Translations under genes and position numbers: made by a program
The notes under the pieces: model-generated
Databases searched by the model: none
What the model was told of the DNA's origin: nothing
The model's input: only the letters and a program-made list of their open reading frames with translations
Shown here: positions 47,108 through 59,703 of the stretch, one piece after another
Position numbering within the stretch: the stretch's first letter is position 1
How the letters are laid out: the number at the start of each line of letters is the position of its first letter
Origin: Rhodococcus qingshengii JCM 15477
GTDB lineage: Bacteria > Actinomycetota > Actinomycetes > Mycobacteriales > Mycobacteriaceae
Direction: 5' to 3'
DNA: 64,000 nucleotides
NCBI RefSeq assembly: GCF_023221595.1
Contig: NZ_CP096563.1
Coordinates: 3,301,001 to 3,365,000, forward strand

Positions 47108-47976
47108 CCGTAGTCCTCCTCTGTGACCGGCGCGGCCGGGTCGTCTCCGGTCCAACTCACCATCAGCGGTCCGAGTGCTTCGGGTTGCTCGAACACAATG
47201 ACCTGCCGGCGATACAACTCGAGCAACGCGAGAAATCTTGCGACTATCTCGACGGTGATCTCACACTCGGCAACGAGGTCCCCGAAGGGTGTCCACTCCC
47301 CTATGCCTCGCTCGCGCAGCAACTCGAGAATTCGCTCGGCCTGCTCGGGTATCGAGATATTGGACACATGGAGGTGATCGAGGCCCACCGTCGGCACCGG
47401 ACGTGGTGTGAACACAGTCGCCGCGATCTCCGCAAAACGCTGAGGGTCGACGCCCAACAACACCTCGGGCAGGAGTTCGGTGAACTGATCCTCGACGGCA
47501 ACCGAGCGCGGATAGCGCCGCAGCGCTGCTTCCTCCAACTCACCGAACAGCGCCGCAACTTGTTTGTACGCCCGGTACTGCAGCAGTCGCGCGAAGAGAA
47601 GGTCGCGGGCTTCGAGAAGCGCCAGATCCTCCGCGTCCTCGACCTGCCCGGCGGGCAACAGCCTGGCCGCTTTCAGGTCCAGAAGCGTAGCTGCGACGAC
47701 CAGAAACTCTGTTGTCTGATCGAGGCCCATCGCACTGCCAAGTTCCTTGGTGTATGCGATGAAATCGTCAGTGACGGTGTGCAGGGCGACTTCGGTGACA
47801 TCGAGCTGTCGTTGATTGATCAGGTTCAACAGCAGATCGAACGGGCCTTCGAAGTTCCGGAGAGTGACTCGGAAACCGGCAGCCTTGGCTGCGGTCTGAG
47901 CGTCGGTCGGCACGTTCGGGTCGATCGAATCCGGCTCGACTTCGACCGAATCTTCTTGCGATGCAATCAGTTCCAC
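47104..47976 (-). CDS. scpA: Segregation and condensation protein A
   Basis: 290 aa from GTG 47976, which overlaps the parA stop (TAGTG); the longer frame lies inside parA. Signature FEGPFDLLLNLINQRQLDVT near the start, DLLFARLLQYRAYKQ in the middle and the C-terminal winged helix with FLALLELYRRQVIV. ScpA is the kleisin of the SMC complex. Confidence 0.95.
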   Translation of the reverse strand: MELIASQEDSVEVEPDSIDPNVPTDAQTAAKAAGFRVTLRNFEGPFDLLLNLINQRQLDVTEVALHTVTDDFIAYTKELGSAMGLDQTTEFLVVAATLLDLKAARLLPAGQVEDAEDLALLEARDLLFARLLQYRAYKQVAALFGELEEAALRRYPRSVAVEDQFTELLPEVLLGVDPQRFAEIAATVFTPRPVPTVGLDHLHVSNISIPEQAERILELLRERGIGEWTPFGDLVAECEITVEIVARFLALLELYRRQVIVFEQPEALGPLMVSWTGDDPAAPVTEEDYG

Positions 47977-48989
47977 TAACGACCAGACCGGTGAATGACC
48001 TCGCGGGCCAATGCTCGATATGCCTCGGCCCCAGCCGATTTCGGCGCCCACGTCGTGATCGGCTCACCGGCGACGCTGGTTTCGGGGAATCGGACGGTGC
48101 GGTTGATCACCGTGTCGTAGACGACGTCGCCGAACACCTCGACGACTCGCGCCATCACCTCACGAGCGTGCAGAGTCCGGGCGTCGAACATCGTGACGAC
48201 GATACCGGCCAACTCGAGCTTGGGATTGAGACGATCGTGCACCTTTTCGACGGTGTCGTTGAGGAGTGCCAGGCCGCGCAGGCTGAAGTACTCGCATTCC
48301 ATCGGAATGATGACCGAATCGGCGCAGGCCAGTGCATTCACCGTGAGCAGGCCAAGCGACGGCTGGCAGTCGATGAGCACGTAGTCGTACCGATCGAGAA
48401 CAGGGTGCAACACGCGTCCCAAGGTCTGCTCACGTCCGACCTCGGTGACCAATTGGATCTCGGCGGCCGAAAGGTCGATGTTGCTGGGCAGCAGGTCGAG
48501 GCCGTCGACCCGAGTTCGCATCAACACATCGTCGATGGACACACGCGGTTCGACCAGAAGGTTATGGACGGTCAGTTCCAGGTCGTGATGCTGGACGCCC
48601 AGTCCAGCAGACAACGCGCCTTGGGGATCGAGATCCACCAGGAGCACTCGGCGACCGTATTCGGCCAACGACGCACCCAGGTTGATGGTCGACGTCGTCT
48701 TGCCGACGCCGCCCTTCTGGTTGCACATCGCGATGATCATCGCGGGTCCGTGGTGCGCCAACGGTGTCGGTTGGGGTACCTCGCGGACCGGCCGGCCCGT
48801 CGGACCGAGTTCTTCCGCGGAAACGGTGAGGGTTTCCGCAGGTGGAGAGGCTACTGGCGTCGTATCTATTTCGAACATCGCCTCTGGTTCGGAGGGTACA
48901 GCTGGTGCTGATTCGTTCACGCGCTCGAAGAGTTGGGCATTGACATGCGGCGGCGCGGACTCCGCCGCTGGTGGCTGCGATGTCGACAC
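47976..48989 (-). CDS. ParA-family ATPase (Rv1708-like)
   Basis: 337 aa from GTG 48989, with GGGGAG 9 nt upstream; a TTG further up is less likely. A proline-rich tail of about 80 residues precedes the deviant Walker A CNQKGGVGKTTSTINLGASL, then LLVDLDPQGALS and VLIDCQPSLGLLTVNAL. There is no ParB gene adjacent, so it is the orphan, scpAB-linked ParA of Corynebacteriales rather than the oriC-linked one. Possibly assists SMC loading or segregation. Confidence 0.92.
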   Translation of the reverse strand: MSTSQPPAAESAPPHVNAQLFERVNESAPAVPSEPEAMFEIDTTPVASPPAETLTVSAEELGPTGRPVREVPQPTPLAHHGPAMIIAMCNQKGGVGKTTSTINLGASLAEYGRRVLLVDLDPQGALSAGLGVQHHDLELTVHNLLVEPRVSIDDVLMRTRVDGLDLLPSNIDLSAAEIQLVTEVGREQTLGRVLHPVLDRYDYVLIDCQPSLGLLTVNALACADSVIIPMECEYFSLRGLALLNDTVEKVHDRLNPKLELAGIVVTMFDARTLHAREVMARVVEVFGDVVYDTVINRTVRFPETSVAGEPITTWAPKSAGAEAYRALAREVIHRSGR

Positions 48990-49132
48990 GGTCCGATGCT
49001 CCCCTACTCTTTCGGCGGTTGCTCTCGGCGCCGGCAAACCCCCGAAACTGCGGTGGAGGCCGCTCGCGCTCCTTGAACGCTACCGCTTACATCACCGAAT
49101 GGTCTCGCAGACACGCATGAGCCAACCAACCC

Positions 49133-50056
49133 CTAACGGGCACGCGGGTGTGCCTGAGCCCACACTTCGCGCAACGCGGTGACGGTGACCAGTGTGTAGA
49201 TCTGCGTCGTGGTTACCGAAGCGTGACCGAGAAGTTCCTGCACGACGCGTACGTCCGCGCCGCCGTCGAGCAGGTGTGTGGCAAACGAGTGCCTGAGCGT
49301 GTGGGGTGAGACGTCCGCCTTGATCCCGGCCGACGCCGCCGCATCCTGAAGTATCTGCCACGCGCTTTGACGCGAGAGGCGTCCACCGCGAGCGTTGAGA
49401 AACAGGGCAGGAACACCGCGCGTCGCCAAGCTGGGGCGCCCCCGGACGAGATACGCGTCCACCGCGGCGATCGCCGGCCTGCCGACGGGGACGATCCGCT
49501 GCTTGCCGCCCTTGCCCTTGAGCAGCACGGAACGGGTTTCGGTGTCGATGTCGTCGACGTCCAGATCGATCGCCTCGGTGATTCGCGCTCCGGTCGAGTA
49601 CAGGAGCTCGAGCAGAGCGCGATCCCGCAGATCGCGGGGCCCGTCACCGGCAGCACCGCCACCCGAAGCGTCGAGCAGGGCGATCACGTCGTCGAGAGGC
49701 AGGGCCTTGGGCAGCTTGCGTCCGGGCGTCGGCGGCTTGACCGTTCGGGCCACGTCGACGCTGACCAGACCTTCGGCGGCGGAAAACTTGTGGAATCCGC
49801 GAACCGCGATCAGGGTGCGTGCTGCCGAACTGGCCGCCAATGGTACGACGCCGGCATCTTTGTCACCCAGGCGCAGATGTGTCACGAATTCGGTGACGTC
49901 GTTCTCCGTCACGCCCGCGACGTCGTCGATGCCGCGTCCGTGCAGGTACTCCGCGTACCGATTCAGGTCGCGGCGATAGGAAAGTAGAGTATTGCGCGCA
50001 GATCCTCGCTCGACCGCTAGATGGTCGAGATACGAGTCCACCTGTCGGGCAAGCAC
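49133..50056 (-). CDS. xerD: Site-specific tyrosine recombinase XerD
   Basis: 307 aa from GTG 50056, one nucleotide after the NUDIX stop, matching known XerD N termini ([20 protein letters not shown]). Catalytic residues: R in [11 protein letters not shown] in [23 protein letters not shown] (HxxR), [12 protein letters not shown] (H and Tyr nucleophile). Resolves chromosome dimers at dif. The 143-bp gap to parA has no gene. Confidence 0.95.
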   Translation of the reverse strand: MLARQVDSYLDHLAVERGSARNTLLSYRRDLNRYAEYLHGRGIDDVAGVTENDVTEFVTHLRLGDKDAGVVPLAASSAARTLIAVRGFHKFSAAEGLVSVDVARTVKPPTPGRKLPKALPLDDVIALLDASGGGAAGDGPRDLRDRALLELLYSTGARITEAIDLDVDDIDTETRSVLLKGKGGKQRIVPVGRPAIAAVDAYLVRGRPSLATRGVPALFLNARGGRLSRQSAWQILQDAAASAGIKADVSPHTLRHSFATHLLDGGADVRVVQELLGHASVTTTQIYTLVTVTALREVWAQAHPRAR

Positions 50057-50057
50057 T

Positions 50058-50690
50058 TCAGGCTCGCGACTTGCGTTCTCCGAATGCGCGAGGACGATCG
50101 GGCCACGGTGCGTCGGCGGGGCGCAGCGGCTTGCCCGTCGCGCGTGCGGTGGCGATCGCGAGTATGCCCGATACCGCTGTGGCATTGACGATGTCGCCAC
50201 GTAGCGCCATGTCGACGGCGTCGGCGAGCGGAACCCGCGAAATCTCGAGATCGGCTTCTTCGTGTTCGGGATCGTCGCGCTCCACCTCGTGCAGCCCCTC
50301 GGCGAGGAAGACGCGAACCGCCTCGTCCGTGAACCCGGGTGAGAGAGCGACATCGACCAGCACCGACCATCGATCGGCGCCGAGTCCGGTTTCTTCGCCC
50401 AGCTCGCGCGCTGCAGCCTCGACCGGGCTCTCCCCCGGAGCGTCGAGCAGACCGGCAGGAATTTCCCACAACCGGTGCCCGAGCGGGTGACGGTACTGGT
50501 GAATCAGCACCAGGTTGTCGTGCTCGTCCAGTGCCACGACGGCAACGGCGCCGTGATGCTCGACGACTTCCCGATCGGCACGCTGACCACCAGGCATCGC
50601 AACGGTGTCGACGCGCAACGCGATGATCGCGCCGGTGTAGACCGTCTTGGAGCCGAGGGTGTCGAATTCGTGCCGACCGGGATCGCTCAT
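50058..50690 (-). CDS. ADP-ribose pyrophosphatase (NUDIX, Rv1700-like)
   Basis: 210 aa. Nudix box [20 protein letters not shown] then [21 protein letters not shown] in front of it is typical of ADP-ribose hydrolases. It cleaves ADP-ribose to AMP and ribose-5-phosphate. Six nucleotides after pyrG, one after it xerD, so likely co-transcribed. Confidence 0.94.
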   Translation of the reverse strand: MSDPGRHEFDTLGSKTVYTGAIIALRVDTVAMPGGQRADREVVEHHGAVAVVALDEHDNLVLIHQYRHPLGHRLWEIPAGLLDAPGESPVEAAARELGEETGLGADRWSVLVDVALSPGFTDEAVRVFLAEGLHEVERDDPEHEEADLEISRVPLADAVDMALRGDIVNATAVSGILAIATARATGKPLRPADAPWPDRPRAFGERKSRA

Positions 50691-50696
50691 GTGTGG

Positions 50697-52598
<1,902 letters not shown>

Positions 52599-52613
52599 TC
52601 AATACCGGGGTGT

Positions 52614-53567
52614 TCAGTTGGTGGGTGCGCCGACGGTGACCGCCGCCGCTCCCGGTCCCGTGCCGTAGCGGCCGGCGCCGCCGTTCAACTGTTCCTGCAG
52701 CGCCAACGGCGTGGTGATCTTGCCCGACTCCCGATCGATGTTGTCGATGGTCGTCAAGCCCGCTGAGAGCGCCGCGTCCGCACGAGCGACGGCAACCGGA
52801 CCACTGCCCTCGGCCGAGCCAGGCCGGCCCGCGAGAATCGTTCCTGCGCCGCGTCCGTCGAGAGCACCGGCGAACCGGGCGATGACGGCGCCGCGGTTAC
52901 CGGTGGCTGCGTCGGATTCACTCTTGTTGTCGCCGGTGAGAACCACCGCGAGTTGAGCCGGCTTGACCGCTCCGTCGTCGTAGCTGATGAAACCGGCGCT
53001 ACGCAGCGAGTCGAGCGCGAGATTCATCTCGTCCGGAGTGCTCTGCGGCTCGCTGTTCTGCCCGTTGAGAAGCAGAACCGAACCGAGCAGATCACCCGCG
53101 AGACTGCCCTGATCGACCGCACCGGTCTTGAGTGTGATGCCCGCAGGGATGACATTGGTGACGACGGTCCGCAAGCGGTCACCGCCCGTGGCGTCGACAA
53201 ACGAATCGGTGAGCGAGACGCGTCCGGTCACGGCGCCACCGGCGGCAGTGACGAGTCGGTTGACACCGTCGAGATCACCGGGATCGGCGTCCGGTGCCGT
53301 GATGACGACGACGGTGCGACCAGCGAGACTGTCACGCACGACGCGACCGCCGACAGCAGCATCGAAGCCGTCCGCGGAATTGAGTTGCTGCTGAAGCTGA
53401 TTGGACTGTTGATTGAGGTCTTCGATCTCGTTCTGCAGGTCCGCCTTGTCGTCGCGCAGACCCGAAAGCAATCCACTGGACAGCATTCCGGAACCGAGCA
53501 CCACGCCGATCGCGAGTGCCAGGAAGATTGCCGCTATGGAAATTGCATGTTGACGCATCGAAATCAC
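52614..53567 (-). CDS. mctB: MctB/SteB-type membrane-anchored protein
   Basis: 317 aa from GTG 53567, overlapping the steA stop (GTGA) and matching the MISLRQH start of Rv1698. One N-terminal helix (ISIAAIFLALAIGVVLGSG), a coiled coil (DDKADLQNEIEDLNQQSNQL), then an extracytoplasmic domain. The mycobacterial protein has been described as a copper-transport channel; the corynebacterial homologue SteB works with SteA in cell separation. The coiled coil favours the second role here. Confidence 0.92.
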   Translation of the reverse strand: MISMRQHAISIAAIFLALAIGVVLGSGMLSSGLLSGLRDDKADLQNEIEDLNQQSNQLQQQLNSADGFDAAVGGRVVRDSLAGRTVVVITAPDADPGDLDGVNRLVTAAGGAVTGRVSLTDSFVDATGGDRLRTVVTNVIPAGITLKTGAVDQGSLAGDLLGSVLLLNGQNSEPQSTPDEMNLALDSLRSAGFISYDDGAVKPAQLAVVLTGDNKSESDAATGNRGAVIARFAGALDGRGAGTILAGRPGSAEGSGPVAVARADAALSAGLTTIDNIDRESGKITTPLALQEQLNGGAGRYGTGPGAAAVTVGAPTN

Positions 53568-54748
53568 TTGAAGAGCCCCTGAACCCACAGCGCGAAGCTG
53601 TTCCACGTTGCGATTGCCCAGTCGAGAACTTCACTACCGGCATTGGACACGACCAGGGCGACGATCACTGCCACCAGGGCGGCGAGCACCAGGAGCGCGA
53701 TCGCGCCGCCGGACACTCGACTTCGATACAGCGTTGCCACAGCCTTGGCGTCGACCAGTTTCGGTCCCACCTTGAGCCGAGTCATGAACGCCGACGGATT
53801 GCTTTCACGACGCCCACGGTCGAAGAACTCGTCCAAGGACACCACGTTGCCGACCGTCACGATCAGTGAAGCTCCGTGGTGATCGGCGAGCAGCAACGCA
53901 AGGTCGGTCGGTGAGCAGGTCGCCGGGAACGTCATCGCCCCGATACCGAGATCCTGGATTCGGGAAAGCCCCGCCGCATGACCGTCCTGGTCTGCGGGCA
54001 GTACAACTTCCGCGCCGGACTTGAGGGTGGAACTGGTGATCTCTTCCGGGTCGCCCACGATCAGATCGGGGCGGTATCCGGCCTTGCTCAACACGTCCGC
54101 ACCTGCGCCGACACCGATCAGGATCGGCGAATACTCCTTGATGAAGGGCTTGAGGTTCTTCAGATCTGCCTCGTGTTCGGGTCCGTCGGAGACGACCACG
54201 ACGTGGCGATCCTTCAAGTCGATGTCGATGTCCGGAACACCGATTCCGTCGATCAGCAAAGGACTTTCGGTGCGGATGAACTCGATGGTGTTACCCGAGA
54301 ACGCTTCCAGGTGATCGACCAGGCCGGTCTTGGCCTCGATCATCCGATCGGAGATCTCGGCCTCGGTCTGCTCTTCGCCCCTGACGAGGCTCTTCTCGCC
54401 GTTGAAGATCTCGCCCTCGTGCAGGCGGATCTTGCTGCCGTCCTTGACGTTCTTGAAGACGTCACCGTCTACGGCATCGATCAGAACGATGTCGTTGGCG
54501 ACGATCACTTCCGGTCCGAGGTTGGGGTACCGCCCCGAAATCGACGGCGACGCGTTGACCACGGCCATGACTCCGGCTTTCACCAGAGCATCGGCGGTCC
54601 GGCGATCGATGTCGACTTCGTCGAGGATCACGATGTCTCCAGGACCGACGCGGCGTAGAAGCTTCGCCGTGTTCCGATCGGCCCTGGCGATGCCACTGAT
54701 CCCAGGCAAGGATTCGGTGTTACGTGAGAGCAATCCGGGCATCTTCAT
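53564..54748 (-). CDS. steA: Cytokinetic ring protein SteA
   Basis: 394 aa. Soluble N-terminal part with GDIVILDEVDIDRRTADALV and a thiamin-pyrophosphokinase-like segment (LIVGDPEEI, ADQDGHAAGLSRI). One helix near the C terminus (IALLVLAALVAVIVALVVS) and a short tail. SteA is needed for daughter-cell separation in Corynebacterium through the RipC-FtsEX/SteB pathway. Coupled to mctB/steB. Confidence 0.9.
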   Translation of the reverse strand: MKMPGLLSRNTESLPGISGIARADRNTAKLLRRVGPGDIVILDEVDIDRRTADALVKAGVMAVVNASPSISGRYPNLGPEVIVANDIVLIDAVDGDVFKNVKDGSKIRLHEGEIFNGEKSLVRGEEQTEAEISDRMIEAKTGLVDHLEAFSGNTIEFIRTESPLLIDGIGVPDIDIDLKDRHVVVVSDGPEHEADLKNLKPFIKEYSPILIGVGAGADVLSKAGYRPDLIVGDPEEITSSTLKSGAEVVLPADQDGHAAGLSRIQDLGIGAMTFPATCSPTDLALLLADHHGASLIVTVGNVVSLDEFFDRGRRESNPSAFMTRLKVGPKLVDAKAVATLYRSRVSGGAIALLVLAALVAVIVALVVSNAGSEVLDWAIATWNSFALWVQGLFK

Positions 54749-54834
54749 GGCTTCGATGATGAACCTGAAACCGCGTTGACCGGTGGAGGCGCGCCGACAA
54801 CTACCACATCAGTCACACCAACACCACAGAACCT

Positions 54835-56613
54835 TCAATCTGTGACGCGGGCCGCATTCGCGATCTCGAGCAGTTCTTCGGCGTGCGCACGACCGGTCTC
54901 GGTGTCGTCCAGCCCTGCCAACATACGGGCCAATTCGACCACCCGATCCGAATCCGACAAGGTCCGCACGCCACTGCTCACCACTCCGCCTTTGTCGTCG
55001 ACCTTGTCCACCACGAGGTGGGTGTCGGCAAACGCAGCAACCTGCGGAAGGTGGGTGACGACGATAACCTGATGCGTACGAGCAAGTTTCGCCAATCGGC
55101 GGCCGATCTCGACAGCAGCGCGACCACCGACCCCCGCGTCCACTTCGTCGAAAACCATCGTCGCGCCGGTGTCGCTACCAGCGAGAACAACCTCGAGCGC
55201 CAGCATGACGCGTGACAGCTCGCCACCGGAAGCGCTCTTGCTGATCGGAAGTGACGGTGCCCCGCTGTGCGCAGACAGACGGAATTCCACCTCGTCGACG
55301 CCGGCAGACCCGGCATGAAGGTCTACTCCCCCGACACTGAGCGGCGCCGAGTCCTGCGGGCCCGCAGGCTGAGAACGGACGGTCACCTCGAGGCCCGCAC
55401 GTCCCATCGCCAGACCGGCGAGTTCCGCGCTGACGGCTTTGGCGAGCTTTGCCGCTGCCTTGACTCTGGCGGCGCTCAGCTTTGTGGCGGCTTCCGCGGT
55501 GAGGCCAGCCGTCTCCTCGACCTGCTTGGCCAACAGCGACAACGCATCCGACGACACGTCGAGTTTGGACAGACGAGCGCGAGCGGTATCTGCCCATTCG
55601 AGAACACCGTCGACATCGGCGGCGTACTTGCGAGTCAGAGTCTTCAGTTCCGATTGCCGCGACAGCAGCGAGTCCAGAGCACCCGGGTCTGCGGGCAGCC
55701 CGGACAGATAGGTGTTCAGGTCACCGGCAACATCGGTGACGACGGCAATAGCGTCGGCCAACCGGGAACCGAGGCCGTCCAGATCTGCGTCGGTGACCGA
55801 CTCGATACGCGCCCGCGCTTCGGACATCAGGTCTAGCGCCGGCATGACCCCGACGTCGCCGCTTGCCATGTCGTCACTACCGGCGAGCGCAGCGTGCGCC
55901 TCTTCCGCAGCCGAGCGGAGCGAATCGAGTTCACTGAGTCGACGAACTTCGGCAACGATTGCCGTGTCCTCGCCTGGCTCGGGTGCCACGCCGTCGATTT
56001 CGTTGAGCGCGAAGGTCAACTGATCTGCTTCTTGCGCCAGTTCACGAGCCTTCGACGTGCGTTCGATCAACTCCGAACGAGCATCTAGCCATTCACGACG
56101 GTGTTTGCGGTACCTCGTCAGCAGCGTTCCGATTGCCTTGTCCCCGAAGCGGTCCAGCGCATTGCGTTGCTGGTCGGGACGAAGCAATCGCAGCTGATCG
56201 TTCTGTCCGTGGACAGTCAGAAGTGGATCCGTGAATTCGGAGAGAACTCCCGCCGGCACGCTTCGTCCGCCGAGATGAGCCCGTGAGCGGCCGTCGCTGC
56301 CGACTGTCCGGACGGCGATGATGGTCCCGTCCTCGTCGCGCTCGGCGCCGGACGATTCCAGGATTCGGACGATCTCACGCTCGGTGGCCGGTGAGACGTC
56401 GTCGGCGATGAATCGTCCTTCGACGACGGCTCGCGACGCGCCCAACCGCACCCGACCGGCATCGGCTCGCGCTCCGCTGAGGAGGTGCAAGCTGGTGACG
56501 ACCATCGTTTTACCTGCGCCGGTTTCACCGGTCAGGACGGTCAGGCCCTCGTGGAACTGGGCGCTGGCCTCGGAGATCACACCAAGACTGTCGATACGGA
56601 TCTCTGCGAGCAC
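54835..56613 (-). CDS. recN: DNA repair protein RecN
   Basis: 592 aa from GTG 56613, 2 nt after the nadK stop, with GGAAG upstream. SMC-like: Walker A TGETGAGKTMVV, long coiled coil in the middle (KARELAQEADQLTFALNEID), and at the C terminus SGGELSRVMLALEVVL and MVFDEVDAGVGGRAA. Needed for double-strand break repair. Confidence 0.95.
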   Translation of the reverse strand: MLAEIRIDSLGVISEASAQFHEGLTVLTGETGAGKTMVVTSLHLLSGARADAGRVRLGASRAVVEGRFIADDVSPATEREIVRILESSGAERDEDGTIIAVRTVGSDGRSRAHLGGRSVPAGVLSEFTDPLLTVHGQNDQLRLLRPDQQRNALDRFGDKAIGTLLTRYRKHRREWLDARSELIERTSKARELAQEADQLTFALNEIDGVAPEPGEDTAIVAEVRRLSELDSLRSAAEEAHAALAGSDDMASGDVGVMPALDLMSEARARIESVTDADLDGLGSRLADAIAVVTDVAGDLNTYLSGLPADPGALDSLLSRQSELKTLTRKYAADVDGVLEWADTARARLSKLDVSSDALSLLAKQVEETAGLTAEAATKLSAARVKAAAKLAKAVSAELAGLAMGRAGLEVTVRSQPAGPQDSAPLSVGGVDLHAGSAGVDEVEFRLSAHSGAPSLPISKSASGGELSRVMLALEVVLAGSDTGATMVFDEVDAGVGGRAAVEIGRRLAKLARTHQVIVVTHLPQVAAFADTHLVVDKVDDKGGVVSSGVRTLSDSDRVVELARMLAGLDDTETGRAHAEELLEIANAARVTD

Positions 56614-56615
56614 GA

Positions 56616-57563
56616 TTAAGGCTTCCTTCCTCGCCATCCGGTAACCGGAAGCTCGAACTTGCGAACCATCCGATCTGCGAAGGGCGCAGAGTCCAACCGG
56701 ACCCACTTGACGGGAGTGGCGCCGCGAACGATCTCGACGCGAGCGCCGGCAGGCAGTTCCAACGTACGACGCCCGTCGCAGAAGACCAGGCCGTCGTGGC
56801 TACCGGCGACGGTCTCCACCGCGATGATCGAATTCGGGCTGGTGACCAACGGCCGCGCGAACAGCGCATGCGCGTTGCTGGGTACGACGAGCAATGCTTC
56901 GAGTTCGGGCCACACGACGGGGCCGCCTGCGGAAAATGCATAAGCGGTCGAGCCGGTGGGAGTGGACACGAGAACACCATCGCAACCGAAGGCAGACACC
57001 GGTCTGCCGTCGACTTCGAGGACAACTTCGAGAACTCCCAGACGCGAACGGTTCTCGATACTGGCCTCGTTGAGCGCCCACCCGCGGTCGATGATCTCGT
57101 CGTCCACCCGAATCACGACGTCGAGTGTCATACGGGACTCGACGCGATATTCCTTGCGAACTACTTGTGCGAGAGCCTCGTCGAGATGCTCGGCCTCGGT
57201 CTCTGCCAGAAATCCGATCCGTCCGAGGTTGATGCCCAGTACCGGAATGGACGCTTCTTGAGCGAGTTCGGCGGCGCGCAGAAATGTGCCGTCACCACCG
57301 AGAACCAGAACCAACTCGCATCCGACGGCAGCATCAGGGCCGGGATGAACAACCGTGACGTCGAGACCCGGCGCAGAGAAGCCCGCGGGTTCCGTCATTG
57401 CTTCGATGCGCGAGCTGTCTGCTTCGTCGACGAGGACTCGCAGCCCGATTCCCGCCCGTTCGAAAATCTTCCCGACTCGCTTGGCGGTTTCCGTGATGTC
57501 ACGTCGACCAGGGTGTGCGACAAGAAGGATCTCGCGCGACTCGCCGTTCGTGACCGCGTTCAC
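56616..57563 (-). CDS. nadK: NAD kinase
   Basis: 315 aa from GTG 57563, overlapping the tlyA stop. Catalytic loop [12 protein letters not shown] and the NAD-binding [30 protein letters not shown] supplies the conserved NE. Makes NADP. Coupled to tlyA before and recN after, the order found throughout Corynebacteriales. Confidence 0.96.
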   Translation of the reverse strand: MNAVTNGESREILLVAHPGRRDITETAKRVGKIFERAGIGLRVLVDEADSSRIEAMTEPAGFSAPGLDVTVVHPGPDAAVGCELVLVLGGDGTFLRAAELAQEASIPVLGINLGRIGFLAETEAEHLDEALAQVVRKEYRVESRMTLDVVIRVDDEIIDRGWALNEASIENRSRLGVLEVVLEVDGRPVSAFGCDGVLVSTPTGSTAYAFSAGGPVVWPELEALLVVPSNAHALFARPLVTSPNSIIAVETVAGSHDGLVFCDGRRTLELPAGARVEIVRGATPVKWVRLDSAPFADRMVRKFELPVTGWRGRKP

Positions 57564-58399
57564 TGGGGCCCTTCCTCTACAGCCTTGCGAATCATGTCCT
57601 CCACCGAAGGAATTCCCTCGGTGTCCGGCTCGTGATCACCGGGCGAACCTGTCTTTCGAAGCCACAGGAAATACTCGACATTTCCCGACGGACCGGGCAA
57701 TGGGCTGGCCACGACACCTAACGTCCGCAGACCTACCTTTGCAGCAGCCTCCGACACGTCGAGCACAGCCGAGATTCGCAATTCCGGATCTCGTACGACG
57801 CCACCGGCACCGACGCGGTCCTTGCCCACCTCGAACTGAGGCTTGACCATCGGAACCAGGTCCGCGCCGTCAGCAGTACAGGCGACAAACGCCCCGAGTA
57901 CAAGTTTGAGAGAAATGAACGACAAGTCCGCGACAACGAGATCGACAGTTCCGCCGATGGTCTCCGCATCAATTGCACGAACATTGGTTCGGTCGATGAC
58001 GTGCACCCGGTCATCGGACTGCAGGCGCCACACCAGTTGTCCGTAGCCGACGTCGACTGCGACAACTTCCTTCGCACCACGCGTCAGCAGAACATCGGTG
58101 AACCCACCGGTGGATGCGCCGGCGTCGAGGCAACGGCGACCTTCGACCGTCAATCCTTCGGCACCGAAGGCGTCGAGTGCGCCGATCAGTTTGTGAGCAC
58201 CTCGCGACGCCCACGAAACTTCCTGCTCCACCTCGACGACCCGAAGTGGCGTTCCGGCTTCGATCGCCGTCGCAGGCTTGGTCGCAACGGCTCCCGAGAT
58301 GAGAACTCGCCCGGCGGAAATCAGTTCTTGCGCATGATCTCGTGACCGTGCGAGTCCGCGACGGACAAGTTCGGCGTCCACCCGTGCTCTACGTGCCAC
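57560..58399 (-). CDS. tlyA: TlyA rRNA 2'-O-methyltransferase
   Basis: 279 aa from GTG 58399. An S4 RNA-binding domain ([20 protein letters not shown]) and an FtsJ-like methyltransferase ([26 protein letters not shown]). Mycobacterial TlyA methylates 16S C1409 and 23S C1920 and confers capreomycin sensitivity. The C-terminal tail is longer and acidic. Confidence 0.95.
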   Translation of the reverse strand: MARRARVDAELVRRGLARSRDHAQELISAGRVLISGAVATKPATAIEAGTPLRVVEVEQEVSWASRGAHKLIGALDAFGAEGLTVEGRRCLDAGASTGGFTDVLLTRGAKEVVAVDVGYGQLVWRLQSDDRVHVIDRTNVRAIDAETIGGTVDLVVADLSFISLKLVLGAFVACTADGADLVPMVKPQFEVGKDRVGAGGVVRDPELRISAVLDVSEAAAKVGLRTLGVVASPLPGPSGNVEYFLWLRKTGSPGDHEPDTEGIPSVEDMIRKAVEEGPQ

Positions 58400-58400
58400 G

Positions 58401-58643
58401 TCAAGCCCTGTCCACAGAGGCGAGTGCCTGGACGAGCACCTCGTGTGCCTGTTCCAAAATATGTGCCTTCTGCGGAATCACACCTGCTCCGTGCTGATCG
58501 TTCGGATCCTGTTCGATGCCGCCCAGGCGCGCCAGCAAACCGTCGACGTCAGAACGTATGCGTTCCGGATCGACGGAAGGGCGTGGCCCGGGCAACGGAG
58601 ATCCGTTACTCGTGTTTCCGGGGTGCGGTGTCGGCGTGCTCAT
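58401..58643 (-). CDS. Small conserved hypothetical protein (Rv1693-like position)
   Basis: 80 aa from ATG 58643; the frame is open further upstream but that stretch overlaps the phosphatase gene. A proline-rich start is followed by a helical segment VDGLLARLGGIE and AHILEQAHEVLVQALASV. Sits between tlyA and the HAD phosphatase as a similar small gene does in mycobacteria. Function unknown. Confidence 0.75.
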   Translation of the reverse strand: MSTPTPHPGNTSNGSPLPGPRPSVDPERIRSDVDGLLARLGGIEQDPNDQHGAGVIPQKAHILEQAHEVLVQALASVDRA

Positions 58644-58719
58644 CGGGCACAACGTTAGTGCATGACTCTCGGTTACGCATACACCCGCACCCCCGCGAGT
58701 CGAACACATTTGCGAGAGA

Positions 58720-59703
58720 TCAGACGAGCCAGGATGCAAACAGATCCGCCACGCCGGCATCCGACGCTTCCAGGGTCCGGAACGACGGATTAGCCCATGC
58801 GACAGGCGCAACCGCGCGTAGAAGCGACATCTCGTCCCCGACAACCGGGCCGTCGACAACCAGCGCCGACCCGTTCACGGAGACAGACCACTTGGAGTCC
58901 GCACCGACCAGCGATTCGACGGCCGGCTGATTGAGCGAATCCAGAGTTGCTGCAATGTAGGTGGGGCGCTGCTCAACCGGAGCCCGCAGTACGTCACCCG
59001 GCGTGCTCACACCGGTGAGAACCAACAACGAGTCGATCGAAACAGCTTGTGCGCCTTCGATATCGGTGTCCAAACGATCACCGACCACCAGTGGACGCGA
59101 GCACCCGCTGCGAGCGAGCGCGTCCTCCATCAGCGGTGCAGCAGGCTTACCTGCCACCAACGGTTCCTGCTTGGTCGCAGCGCGTAGAGCTGCCACCATC
59201 GAGCCGTTGCCCAGCACCAAACCCCGCTCCGACGGCAGTGTTGTGTCCAGGTTTGCCGCTACCCACAGCGCACCGGCCCGGATCGCCAAGCACGCCTCGG
59301 CAAGGATCGACCAGTTGGTCTCCGTCGAATGTCCTTGAACGACAGCAACCGGAGAATCCGCGAATTCGCGCACCGGAAGCAACCCGACGCGCGTCACCTC
59401 GTCGGCCAATGCGTCGGTACCGACGACGAGTACAGCGGCACCGGGTTCGAGACGCTCCGACAGCAGACGCACTGCCGTCTGAGAACTGGTGACGACACGA
59501 TCGTCTTCGGAATCGAAACCGAGTTCGGTCAGATGCGCCGACACTGCCGAAGGCGAGCGACTCGCATTGTTGGTCACGTAGTACAAAGCCTGCGTGCCCT
59601 GACCGAGAGCAGCCTGGGTGCCGGGAATCGCATGAGCTCCGGCGTACAGAGTGCCATCGAGATCGAGCAAAAGTACGTCGTACTGAGTACGAAGCACGGT
59701 CAC
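58720..59703 (-). CDS. HAD-superfamily phosphatase (NagD/glycerol-3-phosphate phosphatase type)
   Basis: 327 aa from GTG 59703 (GTGA overlap with the next gene). Motif I LLLDLDGTLYAG, motif II YYVTNNASRSP, and PLVVGDRLDTDIEGAQ for motif IV. The mycobacterial homologue Rv1692 is reported as a D-glycerol-3-phosphate phosphatase; the same activity is inferred. An extra C-terminal domain of about 70 residues follows. Confidence 0.92.
   Translation of the reverse strand: MTVLRTQYDVLLLDLDGTLYAGAHAIPGTQAALGQGTQALYYVTNNASRSPSAVSAHLTELGFDSEDDRVVTSSQTAVRLLSERLEPGAAVLVVGTDALADEVTRVGLLPVREFADSPVAVVQGHSTETNWSILAEACLAIRAGALWVAANLDTTLPSERGLVLGNGSMVAALRAATKQEPLVAGKPAAPLMEDALARSGCSRPLVVGDRLDTDIEGAQAVSIDSLLVLTGVSTPGDVLRAPVEQRPTYIAATLDSLNQPAVESLVGADSKWSVSVNGSALVVDGPVVGDEMSLLRAVAPVAWANPSFRTLEASDAGVADLFASWLV

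Noticed and set aside
47977..48051. Longer ScpA frame beginning inside parA
   Set aside because: The GTG at 47976 overlapping the parA stop fits known ScpA starts; the extension overlaps parA codons.
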